From an uncultured Acidobacteriota bacterium (GTDB lineage Bacteria > Acidobacteriota > UBA6911 > RPQK01 > JAJDTT01), in assembly GCA_951812665.1 (NCBI GenBank), contig CATOST010000007.1:1-64000 (forward strand): a stretch of DNA of 64,000 nt. The letters run 5' to 3'. How positions within the stretch are numbered: the stretch's first letter is position 1; the number at the start of each line of letters is the position of its first letter. The notes beneath the pieces were generated by a model. The model worked only from the letters and a program-made list of their open reading frames with translations. It made no database searches and was not told where the DNA came from. A program made the position numbers and the translations under genes. This document shows, piece after piece, positions 33,914 to 42,419 of the stretch.

Positions 33914-36595
33914 TCACGCCCGCTCCAGCTCACGAATGACGCGGTCGCTGTTGAGGACCTTCTCCGCCAGATCCAGCGGGCGATAGTAGTAGTGGTTGGA
34001 CGCCTCGTATCCGATTCTGGAGTCCTGTCGGGCAATCGGATAGAGCCGTCGAGCCAGGTCGATCTCATCCCGGGCGACTGACGCCATCTTCGCCCGGACC
34101 TCCCGGAGGTCACCGGCCCCGGACTCCAACTGCTGGCGGAGGATGTAGAATTTCACCTGATTCGCAACGCTGCGAAAGTGGATGAAGCAGGTCTCGCTGA
34201 CCCCCAGGTCTTTCCTCGCCTCCGCCCGCAGGTGCTCCGGAACTTGCTTCAGGGCTCTCCGTAGGGCGCCGAGTCCCTTTTCCCATTTCTCCGACATCGT
34301 GTGGAACTGTTTCTGCACGACCTCTTCCGGGTAGGCGCCACGCCAGCCCGGCACGTCGTCGTGGGGGAACAGAATCATGCGGGACCGGTGACCCGTGGGA
34401 TTCGAACGCAACAGGTTGGCGGGTCCGTGCTGGACCGGGATCATGTAGATGCTGATGCCGTACGGAAACTCTTCGAAGGCGTCACTGAAGGCCTTCCATG
34501 CCGCCTTGACCAGTGGTGCGGCCTTCGGACCGTAACGACGCTCCGCCACCTGCGTCAGGACCTCGTCGGGATCCGGCGTCGGCCAACGGCAATATTCCCG
34601 AGCGACCTCCAGATTGGGCGAAGGGTACCCGCCCACCGTCCAAGAGAGCATCAGCCCCTCGATTCCAACTCTCAGAAGGTTCTCGAGATGCCGCTGAGTC
34701 AGGTTCAGGACCGGGATGTAGGGGACGGAAGACATCTCCCAACTGTTGTTGATCTGGATCTTGGCCAGGGCGCTGATTCCCCTCTGGCGCGCGGCCGTCC
34801 AGTGGCGCACTGCCCTCGGTCCCGGACCGACGACGGAGACGGAATATTCGCCGACCTGGGTGCGGACGCCGCCGCGGTGGACCGGTTGTTCCCACTCGCT
34901 GATGCTGAGCAGGCGGAGGTCTTGCGGAAGGCTGCGAATGGTGGCAAACGGGTCATTGCCGTTCGGCACCCAGGAGTGCCCCCAGCCCCAGTCCCAGATC
35001 AGGATCTCAGCTTTGCGGCTGCTGCTGCGGATGCCGTCGCGGATGGCCTTCAGGACCGCCCCCACCGTCTCCGAGGGGTCGATCCCGGGGCAACGCGGGC
35101 AGTTTTCGGGATGTCCCCGGGAGAAGCAGTTGGTGAGGTTCTCCGACATGGAGATGTTGACAATTCCTCCCAGGTCGGGAACCTGGGCGAAGACGTGGCT
35201 CAGACCTTCCGAGACCCACTGGAGGACCGGCTCCGTGTTGGTGCACATTGCGAAGTAGCGTGGATCGTCAACATCGAAGGTGCCCTTGATCTCGGGACGG
35301 TCCCGAAAAAAGGACTCGGGCATGGCCCTGGGTTCGTTGATGTAGAGCAGGACCTTCATGCCGTACTCGGCGCACCGGTCCACCAGCCGGTTGAGCCGTT
35401 CGAGGCGGGTCTGCCAACCCTCGCCGAATTCGGGAAAGATGCGGGAAGGGGAGAGCTGTCTCAGGACGCCCTGCAGCCAGACTCCATTGACTCCCAGGCG
35501 CGCCAATTTCTCCAGGTACGCCGGCGGAAACGGATCGATGTCCTCCTCCATCAGGGGATCTCCGTAGAGGGCGACGTAGGAGTACAGGTAGCTTGTCTCC
35601 AGACGCCGAACCCTTCGGATCGTCCCCTGGGGCAGGAAGGGACCGTGCCGCTGCTCCATCCGCGTCTGCATCTCGTAGACGGCCTGGAGAATTCCCCCCG
35701 GATCGGACGCCAGAACCGTCACCGAATCGGAGTCGATCCGGATCTCGAAACTGTCCGGAATCGATGCGATATCCGGATCCAAGAGGAAACGGAGCGTTCC
35801 CCCATTCGACGCCCCGCCGTCGCCGACAGCCTGGGTGGGACAATGCATGGTGTGCCTGAGGTAGGACCGAAACCTCTCAGCTACCCCCTTCAGCCTGGCT
35901 TTATCCGGTATCCGAACCCCCCAACCGGAGAGATCGACCTCCTCCTGAAACGCTTGTGCCCGCGGGTCCCGATGCACCGGGATCTCGCTTCGGCTCAGAT
36001 CGGCAACGAATCGAAACGGCTCCTCCCCGCTTTCGTGCAGACCTTTCCCAAAGGTAGTTGCCACCAGCCGCCGGATCTCCGCAGCCCTGTTCCTCTCCTC
36101 CGGCGTCGGATTGGCCCAATTGACCGGCTCACACTTCGGTTTGGGTCCGAGCTTGTAGAACAGAAAATCGTCTTCCCGGAGAGTGAATTCGTAGTGCTCC
36201 CGATCCCAGCCGAGAAGGGAGGTCAGTTGCTCTTCGGGCAATACGTGCCAGTTCTGGCGGATCACGGAGATGTAGATGCGGCGGAGCTGTTCGGCGGTCA
36301 GGGTCGGCTTATGGGGAAGGCCCATCGACTCTCCCAATTGAACGATCTGATCGGCCGTGGACCCGACGACCCGGCCCATGCGGTCGGCGTTGGCCAATTC
36401 CCAGTTTCTCCAGACGAACAGATGGAGGCGACTGGGGAAATGGGGCTCGGAAATGGAAACGGAGAAGTCCCCATAGCGAGCCTCGATGGGAGCCTGAGGC
36501 CGCGCCAGACCGGTCAAAACCGCCGGAGTCGCGACGGCGCCGGCCAGAAACTCTCTTCGGTTGGGAGACATTCTTCGGATCAATCTCCGTGACAT
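33914..36595 (-). CDS. Tat-exported GH20/GH67-like glycoside hydrolase candidate
   Basis: 893 aa. The N-terminus carries a twin-arginine signal (NRREFLAGAVATPAVLTGL). An alpha/beta accessory domain around residues 250-320 ('SDSVTVLASDPGGILQAVYEMQTRM') precedes a presumed TIM barrel starting at 'TSYLYSYVALYGDPL', with 'PAYLEKLARLGVNGVWLQG', 'YGMKVLLYINEPRAMP' and 'ILIWDWGWGHSW'. This order of accessory domain then barrel resembles GH20 hexosaminidases and GH67-type enzymes, and is distantly like the three tandem genes at 1776-8481. A helical C-terminal domain of about 200 residues follows. It is divergent from the Tat-exported propeller gene at 36833, and the two may share a promoter region. 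It probably acts on a glycan in the periplasm. Catalytic acids were not proven. Confidence 0.6.
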   Translation of the reverse strand: MSRRLIRRMSPNRREFLAGAVATPAVLTGLARPQAPIEARYGDFSVSISEPHFPSRLHLFVWRNWELANADRMGRVVGSTADQIVQLGESMGLPHKPTLTAEQLRRIYISVIRQNWHVLPEEQLTSLLGWDREHYEFTLREDDFLFYKLGPKPKCEPVNWANPTPEERNRAAEIRRLVATTFGKGLHESGEEPFRFVADLSRSEIPVHRDPRAQAFQEEVDLSGWGVRIPDKARLKGVAERFRSYLRHTMHCPTQAVGDGGASNGGTLRFLLDPDIASIPDSFEIRIDSDSVTVLASDPGGILQAVYEMQTRMEQRHGPFLPQGTIRRVRRLETSYLYSYVALYGDPLMEEDIDPFPPAYLEKLARLGVNGVWLQGVLRQLSPSRIFPEFGEGWQTRLERLNRLVDRCAEYGMKVLLYINEPRAMPESFFRDRPEIKGTFDVDDPRYFAMCTNTEPVLQWVSEGLSHVFAQVPDLGGIVNISMSENLTNCFSRGHPENCPRCPGIDPSETVGAVLKAIRDGIRSSSRKAEILIWDWGWGHSWVPNGNDPFATIRSLPQDLRLLSISEWEQPVHRGGVRTQVGEYSVSVVGPGPRAVRHWTAARQRGISALAKIQINNSWEMSSVPYIPVLNLTQRHLENLLRVGIEGLMLSWTVGGYPSPNLEVAREYCRWPTPDPDEVLTQVAERRYGPKAAPLVKAAWKAFSDAFEEFPYGISIYMIPVQHGPANLLRSNPTGHRSRMILFPHDDVPGWRGAYPEEVVQKQFHTMSEKWEKGLGALRRALKQVPEHLRAEARKDLGVSETCFIHFRSVANQVKFYILRQQLESGAGDLREVRAKMASVARDEIDLARRLYPIARQDSRIGYEASNHYYYRPLDLAEKVLNSDRVIRELERA

Positions 36596-36832
36596 GAACC
36601 TGCCTCGAAAGAATGGAAGGAGAGTGCGATTCCTTGACCCGAATTATTGCATTTTGGGACAATCCGGTCACTCAACCAGCGCATTGACTCCACCTTCCAG
36701 CCGGAGCCAGGCACTCGAGGAAATGGGCGAAACCGGGCTCTCGATTCAAAACGGAAGCCAGGGTCCGGCTTGCGCTCTGAGGGTTTGCTTCAGAGCCGGT
36801 CCCATGGCCGAAAAGCGGAAAAGGACGAGACC

Positions 36833-38458
36833 ATGAAGAGCAGACGGAAGTTCCTGACGGAAACAGCAGCGTTCACCACTCTGGGGACCCTCGCATGCGG
36901 CGTGTCTCCTGAGCATTCGGGTGAAGCCGCGCGGCAACGGTCCGAGACTCCGTCTTGGCCCACACCTTTGCTGATGCCCGACGACTTCAGTGAGCTGCAC
37001 CTGACCGCCTGGCGTGTGGAGCCCGGGGTCCCCGATCCGGAGAACCCTCTCCTGGAGGGGGACATGCCGTGGGACGCCGGTGGCATCGGAATCCACAGCT
37101 CGGTGTTCAAGGACCCCAGGAACGGACGATGGAAGGCTTATCTGGTGGCCACTCCTCCGGAGGAGACGGCCCGGGACTGGCGCAGTCCATGGGCCTCCAA
37201 CAACCACTCCAAGCGCCGCCTCTGCCTGTTCGAGAGCGAGGACGGAGTTCGCTGGTCCCGGCCCCTGCTGTCCAACGCTTCGTATGGCCAACATGAGAAG
37301 ACCAACATCATCTTCGACCTCGATCAGGGGACGGCCGCCTATTCCTCCGTCATGGTCGATACCGGCGACGCCGACATGCCCTACGAGATGTACGTCCTTC
37401 GTTTTGCTTCCGTCGAGGGAGAAGCGCCGGCCGGAACCGGCTATTATCGATATCGCTCCCGTGATGGTTATCGCTGGGAGCTCTTTGGTGAACCCATCTA
37501 CGACCCAATGAGCGGCGATCTCTGTTTCTTCTATCGCTACGGTCCGGGAGAGCATGTCGCCTATTACCGGCTGGGTGGAAAGAAGCAACCGGGCGACCAT
37601 GTCCCGATCTACGAGGATGCGCCCCGCCGAACCGTTTACCGGGCGACGAGCGAAGACGGGAACGTGTGGACGCGGGACGAGTCCATGATCCTGACCGTGG
37701 ACGAGCGCGACCACCGGGACACTCAATACCAGGAGTTGGTGCCCCACCGGGTCCCCGGCGGATACCTGGGGATGGTGACCATGTACCGCCCCCTCACCCA
37801 GACCCTGAACCTGCGCCTGGCGGCGTCACGGGACGGCAGCCGCTGGTGGTATCCGGACCGCCGGCCCTGTCTGGACAACGCTCCCCTGGGCGACTATGGG
37901 GGAGGCATGATCTGGCAGAGTCAGTATCTGATCGAGGAGGACAGCCGAATCCACCTCTACTACGGGGGGACCGAAGGGCCGCACCGGCAGATCTTCGACA
38001 CCCGCGCTCCCAGCCAGCAGGTCGGTTACCTGGAAAGCGTCATCGATCACGGAGCCCATTTCCTGCCCTTCAATTCCGCCCTCTGCCGTGCCTCCTGGCA
38101 ACTGGGGCGAATGTATGCGCTGATCCCCGCCGCCGGCGGACCGACACTCGGCATGGCGGTGACCCGGTCACAAGATCTGGCCAATCGGTCGTTGCGGGTC
38201 AATCTCGTCACTCGGCCGGCCAAGAAATCGACGCGACCGGACTTGGATGCCGGCTATTTGCAGGTGGAGCTTCTGGACTCGGAGAATCGGCCGCTGGACG
38301 GCTTTGCCAGGAAAGACTGCAGCCCTCTGAAGGGCAACTATACGGGTATGCGCGTGAGCTGGAGCGGGGGCGAGCGCGCGCCGGAAGGAGCCCGCAAGGC
38401 CAAGTTCTATTTGAAGCGCGCGTTTCTGTACGGTTTCGGGTTTCAGATGAGCTCGTGA
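36833..38458 (+). CDS. Tat-exported glycosidase-like propeller protein
   Basis: 541 aa from ATG 36833, chosen because it starts a twin-arginine leader (KSRRKFLTETAAFTTLGTLACG). The following Cys could be lipidated. Propeller motifs include 'DPRNGRWKAYL', 'ESEDGVRWSRPLL', 'DTQYQELVPH' and 'SRDGSRWWYPDRRPCLDNAPLG'. These align motif by motif with the protein at 125-1708, including the tail 'DCSPLKGNYTG' and 'KFYLKRAFLYGFGFQ'. It is the exported paralogue of that protein. It is divergent from the GH20-like gene (237-base gap) and its 3' end overlaps the convergent DUF1501 gene by 16 bases. The substrate is unknown. Confidence 0.65.
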   Translation: MKSRRKFLTETAAFTTLGTLACGVSPEHSGEAARQRSETPSWPTPLLMPDDFSELHLTAWRVEPGVPDPENPLLEGDMPWDAGGIGIHSSVFKDPRNGRWKAYLVATPPEETARDWRSPWASNNHSKRRLCLFESEDGVRWSRPLLSNASYGQHEKTNIIFDLDQGTAAYSSVMVDTGDADMPYEMYVLRFASVEGEAPAGTGYYRYRSRDGYRWELFGEPIYDPMSGDLCFFYRYGPGEHVAYYRLGGKKQPGDHVPIYEDAPRRTVYRATSEDGNVWTRDESMILTVDERDHRDTQYQELVPHRVPGGYLGMVTMYRPLTQTLNLRLAASRDGSRWWYPDRRPCLDNAPLGDYGGGMIWQSQYLIEEDSRIHLYYGGTEGPHRQIFDTRAPSQQVGYLESVIDHGAHFLPFNSALCRASWQLGRMYALIPAAGGPTLGMAVTRSQDLANRSLRVNLVTRPAKKSTRPDLDAGYLQVELLDSENRPLDGFARKDCSPLKGNYTGMRVSWSGGERAPEGARKAKFYLKRAFLYGFGFQMSS

Positions 38459-39804
38459 ACGGGCTGGCCGGTGGTGTCGTCGATGGAGTTGGCGATCTTG
38501 ACGGGACGGCCGATGGGGCTCATGTACTCCTTGGTCCAGTCGATGCCGAACGCCTTGTAGACGGTGGCGTGCACGTCTCCCATGGAGACCATGCGTTCGG
38601 CCACGAAGGCGCCCCGCTCGTCGCTGGCCCCCACCACCTTGCCTCCCTCGACACCGCCTCCTCCCAGGATCATGGACCAGCAATGGGGCCAGTGGTCGCG
38701 TCCGCCCTTGGAGTTGAACCGGGGCGTCCGTCCGAATTCGCCCATGACCAGGACCAAGGTGGATTCCAGCAGGCCCCGTTCCTCCAGGTCGTCCAGGAGC
38801 ACGGGTAGGGACTGCTCCAGACCCGGGACCAGCTTGTCCCGGTGGCTCTTGTCGTTGTTGGCATGCGTGTCCCAGGCGTTGAGATCGTGGCCGGCCGCGG
38901 TGACGAAGCGGCTTCCCGTCTCCACCAGCCGGCGCGACAGCAGCAGGCTCTGACCGAAACCGGTGCGGCCGTAGGCGTCGCGAGTCTTCTCGGATTCCTT
39001 GGAGAGGTCGAAGGCCTCCCGGACCTCGGGGGAGAGGACCATGTTCACGGCCTGCTCGGTGAAGCTGTCCATCTTGAACGCTTCGGCCATTTCCATCTTC
39101 CGCCGGTAGGTGTCGTCCATCAGGGCCAGGAGTGAGCGCCGGTCCTCCAACCGTTTCGGCGAAATCGCCTTGGGCAGACTCAGGTCCTGAACCTGGAAGT
39201 CGTCACTGTTGGGATCGGTGCCCACGACCATGGGATCGTACTTGGCGTCCAGGAACGCTCCCTTCAGGTAGTTTCCCTTGGCCCCCTCCTTGTAACCGGG
39301 GACCGCAACATGTGCCGGAACATGGTTTCTGGGGCCCCGTTCCCGGGTGACGATGGTGCCGAAGGAGGGAAACTGCATGGCCGCCGTGGGCCGGTGTCCG
39401 GTGAGGGCGTAATAGGTCCCCTGGCCGTGGTTGTTCTCCTCCGTGTGCATCGACCGGATGATGGAGACCTTGTCCATGCGCTTGGCCATCCGGGGAAGGA
39501 GGCTGGAGATCCGGATTCCGGGGACGTTGGTGGAGATGGGCTTGAAGCTGCTGCCGGCCTTGGGGTCCCACATGTCGACGTGGCTCGGCCCCCCGTCCAG
39601 CCAGACCAGGATGCACGACTTGGCCGTGGCGTTGGCTTCCACGTCGATACCGGCTTCCGCGAAGACGCTCTTGGCTTGGAGATACCGGCTGAGGCTGATG
39701 CCGAAGAGGCTGAGGGCCCCGGTCCGAATGAACTCGCGGCGCTTCAGCAGCGACTCGGTGCAGGTCAGACAGCCGATCTTGTCGCCCGGTTTGGGTACGC
39801 TCAT
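38443..39804 (-). CDS. DUF1501 family protein, Tat-exported
   Basis: 453 aa. The N-terminus has 'CLTCTESLLKRREFIRTGALSLFGISL', a twin-arginine signal preceded by a Cys-rich stretch, as usual for DUF1501. Core motifs are 'SCILVWLDGGPSHVDMWDPK', 'SMHTEENNHGQGTYYALTGHRP', 'DLNAWDTHANND' and 'LVLVMGEFGRTPRFN', which resemble the metal-binding pattern of alkaline-phosphatase/sulfatase-like enzymes. Function is not established. These proteins nearly always accompany DUF1549/DUF1553 proteins, as here (62-base gap, same strand). It is the last gene of the three-gene operon, and its end overlaps the convergent propeller gene. Confidence 0.88.
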   Translation of the reverse strand: MSVPKPGDKIGCLTCTESLLKRREFIRTGALSLFGISLSRYLQAKSVFAEAGIDVEANATAKSCILVWLDGGPSHVDMWDPKAGSSFKPISTNVPGIRISSLLPRMAKRMDKVSIIRSMHTEENNHGQGTYYALTGHRPTAAMQFPSFGTIVTRERGPRNHVPAHVAVPGYKEGAKGNYLKGAFLDAKYDPMVVGTDPNSDDFQVQDLSLPKAISPKRLEDRRSLLALMDDTYRRKMEMAEAFKMDSFTEQAVNMVLSPEVREAFDLSKESEKTRDAYGRTGFGQSLLLSRRLVETGSRFVTAAGHDLNAWDTHANNDKSHRDKLVPGLEQSLPVLLDDLEERGLLESTLVLVMGEFGRTPRFNSKGGRDHWPHCWSMILGGGGVEGGKVVGASDERGAFVAERMVSMGDVHATVYKAFGIDWTKEYMSPIGRPVKIANSIDDTTGQPVHELI

Positions 39805-39866
39805 GGGAAGATTTCCTTCTCAGATCTCCTTGTCATCCTATACCAGAACTCCCCGTCCAGCGGCCA

Positions 39867-42419
39867 TCAATTGGAAGCGAACTCCCGGGATGTGATCATG
39901 GCCCACATGATGTCCTTCAGAGTCTCCTCGCGCGAATCGCCGGTTGCGACCACCTGCTCCAGCCGGGATTGCTCCCTGTCGGTTGGAAACCGGCCCAGCG
40001 CCCTCAGGTACAGCTCTTCGATGATCTCTCCATCCGACGTTCCGGCCTTCAGGAGTCGGTGAAGCCGGTTGCCGGGAGCGCCAATCTTCTCCTGGTACGT
40101 GGAGCCGACCATGATGTGGAGCGCCTTCTTCAGGCTGGCGTCGTTCTTGCGCTCCGGGATGCTGGCGCGGTTGGGACGATCGTAAATGTCCAGGAACGAG
40201 GACGAGTAGAGGTCCGGGACCCGGAGGTGAATGGCGCGGGTCCCCCGGGGCGCGGTGCCCATCCAGTTGTTCTTGAAAGTCTCGGGGACTCCCGTGACGT
40301 GGGAGATGGCGTCCAGGAGGATCTCCGCGTCCAGGTCCCGGCGCACCCGGTGCGAATAATTGGCCATGTCGTTCCGGTTGGTGGAGTTGGGAACGGCAGA
40401 AAGCTGATAGGTGCGAGACTTGGCGATGAGTCCCAGCAGGCGCTTGAGATCGTATCCGTTCTCGGCGAAGTCCCGGGCCAGCTCGTCCAGCAACTCGGGA
40501 TGAGTCGGCGGGTTGGTGGAACGGAAATCGTCCACCGGGTCCACGATCCCCCTGCCGAACATGTGTCCCCACAACCGGTTCACGATGGTCCTCGAGAAGT
40601 TGGGCTGGCCGATGATCCACTCGGCCAACGCCATTCTGGGATCGAATGATTTCTGCTTGGGCAGTGGCGTTCCATCAGGAAACACCGGGGACGCTTCCTC
40701 GCCGGTCCGGGGATGGAGAACTTTGACCGTGTCCTCCGACTCCTCGTAATCGGGGACGCGGCCCGCCGGATCTTCGAAGACCACGATGGCGCCTTCGGAG
40801 GTCCACTCAGTCCGGCTGAGCCGTCCGAAGAAGGCCGCCAGTCCCCAGAACTGGTCCTGAGACCACTCTTCGAAGGGGTGGTGGTGGCACTGGGCGCAGT
40901 CGAGCCGATACCCCAGGAAGACCCGCATCTCCTCGGGCATGACGTCCTGGGGTGCGGATGCCTCTCCGTTCTGCAGGAAGTGCCGGGACGGTCCGTCATT
41001 TCCCTGTGCCGAAATCCGCTCTAGGGCCATCTGATCGTAGGGCTTGTTCTCGGTCAGGCTGTTGCGGATCCAGGCCCAATAGACCAGAGAATGGGCCGGC
41101 GTTCCGGTGGAGGAATAGGAGACCCGGAAGAGATCGCTGAAGCGGAAGGTCCAATAGTCGATGTACTCGGGCGTTTCCAGCAAGGTGTCGATGAGACGGT
41201 CCCGTTTCGCCGGATCGGTGCTGCTCAGGAACTCGCGGGCCCGATTCGGCGGCGGGAGCGTGCCGGTCAGGTCCAGACAGACGCGCCTCAGGAATTCTTC
41301 GTCCGAAGAGAGGCTCGAAGGGGCGATCCGCAGTTTTCGCAGCTTGGCGAAGACGTGCCGGTCGATGAGGTTGTTCCGGGTCACCTCCGGGACGACAGAC
41401 ACCGCATCGGCGATGACACCGATCCGGGAATTGGCCACGCGGCCCGGCGCCCGCACCAGCAGGGCCGTCTCTCCGGTGTCGACGGCCTCCGCTCGGCCGG
41501 TCGGGGAGATCCGAACCAGTCCGGGGCTGACGGTCTCATAGCGCACTTGGTCCGTCAGGTCCTCGGTCCTCCCATTGCTCAGATGTCCGGTGACCAGCAA
41601 CTGACGGTGCTGGCCCTTCTCCAGGACCAGGTAGGAGGGGAAGATCTCGATTCTCTCGATCCGGAGCTGTTCCTCTTCCCGCACCGGAGCGCCATCCCGG
41701 ACCCAGTCGCGAATCGCCGCGTAATCGGCGGAATCCGGCGTGAAGCGGCTGCCTCCGCCGTGGGGGATCTGAAACGTCGGCTTCTGAAGCAACAGGCTCT
41801 TCTCCGGATTCTTCGAATTCACTCGAGGCCGGATCGGCTCCGCGCTCTCGGGCGACAGGACCTGATAGGCGCCGCCCTCCACGATCCAGCGGTGGTCTTC
41901 CTGGGGGTGCCGGGCGTCCAGTGAGAGCTTGAAGCCGCCGCGGCCCTTGACTCCACCGTGGCAGGCCGAATCGTTGCAGCCGCGCCGCGTCAGAATGCCA
42001 CCGATGTCTCTCGAGAAACTGAACGGCCGTGCAGTCCGGGTCTCGCGCACCTGGACCGAAGCCTGGGAAACTTGACCCTGGAATTCGGCCTGAATGGTCG
42101 TTTCGCCGTCGTTGCGGGCAACGAGCTTGCCTTCGGCCCGCAAATCGGCCACTTCATGGTCGATTACCTCGAGGCGGCTGTCGGCGGTCACGTCCCGCTC
42201 CATTCCGTCTGCGAAAGTTGCCACCACCACCAGCCGCTGGGAGGCGTCGGCGCCCCACATTCGGATCTCCTGGGGTAGGAGGCGCAACGACAGAGCCTGG
42301 GGTGGATGGGAGGGCGAGGGAGCCGGCGTTCCCGAAAACAGCAGCGAGCCGCTCAGAGCCAGGATGGCAGCCATCGATATCCGGGCTGGAGTCCGGCTCC
42401 AGATTTTAGCCACTGTCAT
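39867..42419 (-). CDS. DUF1549/DUF1553 exported protein with haem-type Cys motifs
   Basis: 850 aa from ATG 42419, which overlaps the stop of the upstream gene in an ATGA junction. A Sec signal follows ('ISMAAILALSGSLLFSGTPA'). Then come a bacterial Ig-like region ('LVVVATFADGMERDVTADS'), a 'CNDSACHGG' motif in the cytochrome-like region, and a second Ig-like part ('LLVTGHLSNGRTEDLTDQV'). DUF1549 carries 'CLDLTGTLPPP' and 'LDCAQCHHHPFEEW', and DUF1553 carries 'FSRTIVNRLWGHMFGRGIVDP'. CAQCH could bind haem c. The family is common in Planctomycetota, Verrucomicrobiota and Acidobacteriota and is suspected in polysaccharide breakdown at the cell surface, but is uncharacterised. Co-transcribed with the genes on both sides. 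Confidence 0.9.
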   Translation of the reverse strand: MTVAKIWSRTPARISMAAILALSGSLLFSGTPAPSPSHPPQALSLRLLPQEIRMWGADASQRLVVVATFADGMERDVTADSRLEVIDHEVADLRAEGKLVARNDGETTIQAEFQGQVSQASVQVRETRTARPFSFSRDIGGILTRRGCNDSACHGGVKGRGGFKLSLDARHPQEDHRWIVEGGAYQVLSPESAEPIRPRVNSKNPEKSLLLQKPTFQIPHGGGSRFTPDSADYAAIRDWVRDGAPVREEEQLRIERIEIFPSYLVLEKGQHRQLLVTGHLSNGRTEDLTDQVRYETVSPGLVRISPTGRAEAVDTGETALLVRAPGRVANSRIGVIADAVSVVPEVTRNNLIDRHVFAKLRKLRIAPSSLSSDEEFLRRVCLDLTGTLPPPNRAREFLSSTDPAKRDRLIDTLLETPEYIDYWTFRFSDLFRVSYSSTGTPAHSLVYWAWIRNSLTENKPYDQMALERISAQGNDGPSRHFLQNGEASAPQDVMPEEMRVFLGYRLDCAQCHHHPFEEWSQDQFWGLAAFFGRLSRTEWTSEGAIVVFEDPAGRVPDYEESEDTVKVLHPRTGEEASPVFPDGTPLPKQKSFDPRMALAEWIIGQPNFSRTIVNRLWGHMFGRGIVDPVDDFRSTNPPTHPELLDELARDFAENGYDLKRLLGLIAKSRTYQLSAVPNSTNRNDMANYSHRVRRDLDAEILLDAISHVTGVPETFKNNWMGTAPRGTRAIHLRVPDLYSSSFLDIYDRPNRASIPERKNDASLKKALHIMVGSTYQEKIGAPGNRLHRLLKAGTSDGEIIEELYLRALGRFPTDREQSRLEQVVATGDSREETLKDIMWAMITSREFASN

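Noticed and set aside
34301-36592. A 763-codon plus-strand frame opposite the Tat-exported GH20-like gene
   Set aside because: Shadow of the minus-strand gene, with low-complexity His/Arg/Gly composition and no start signal.
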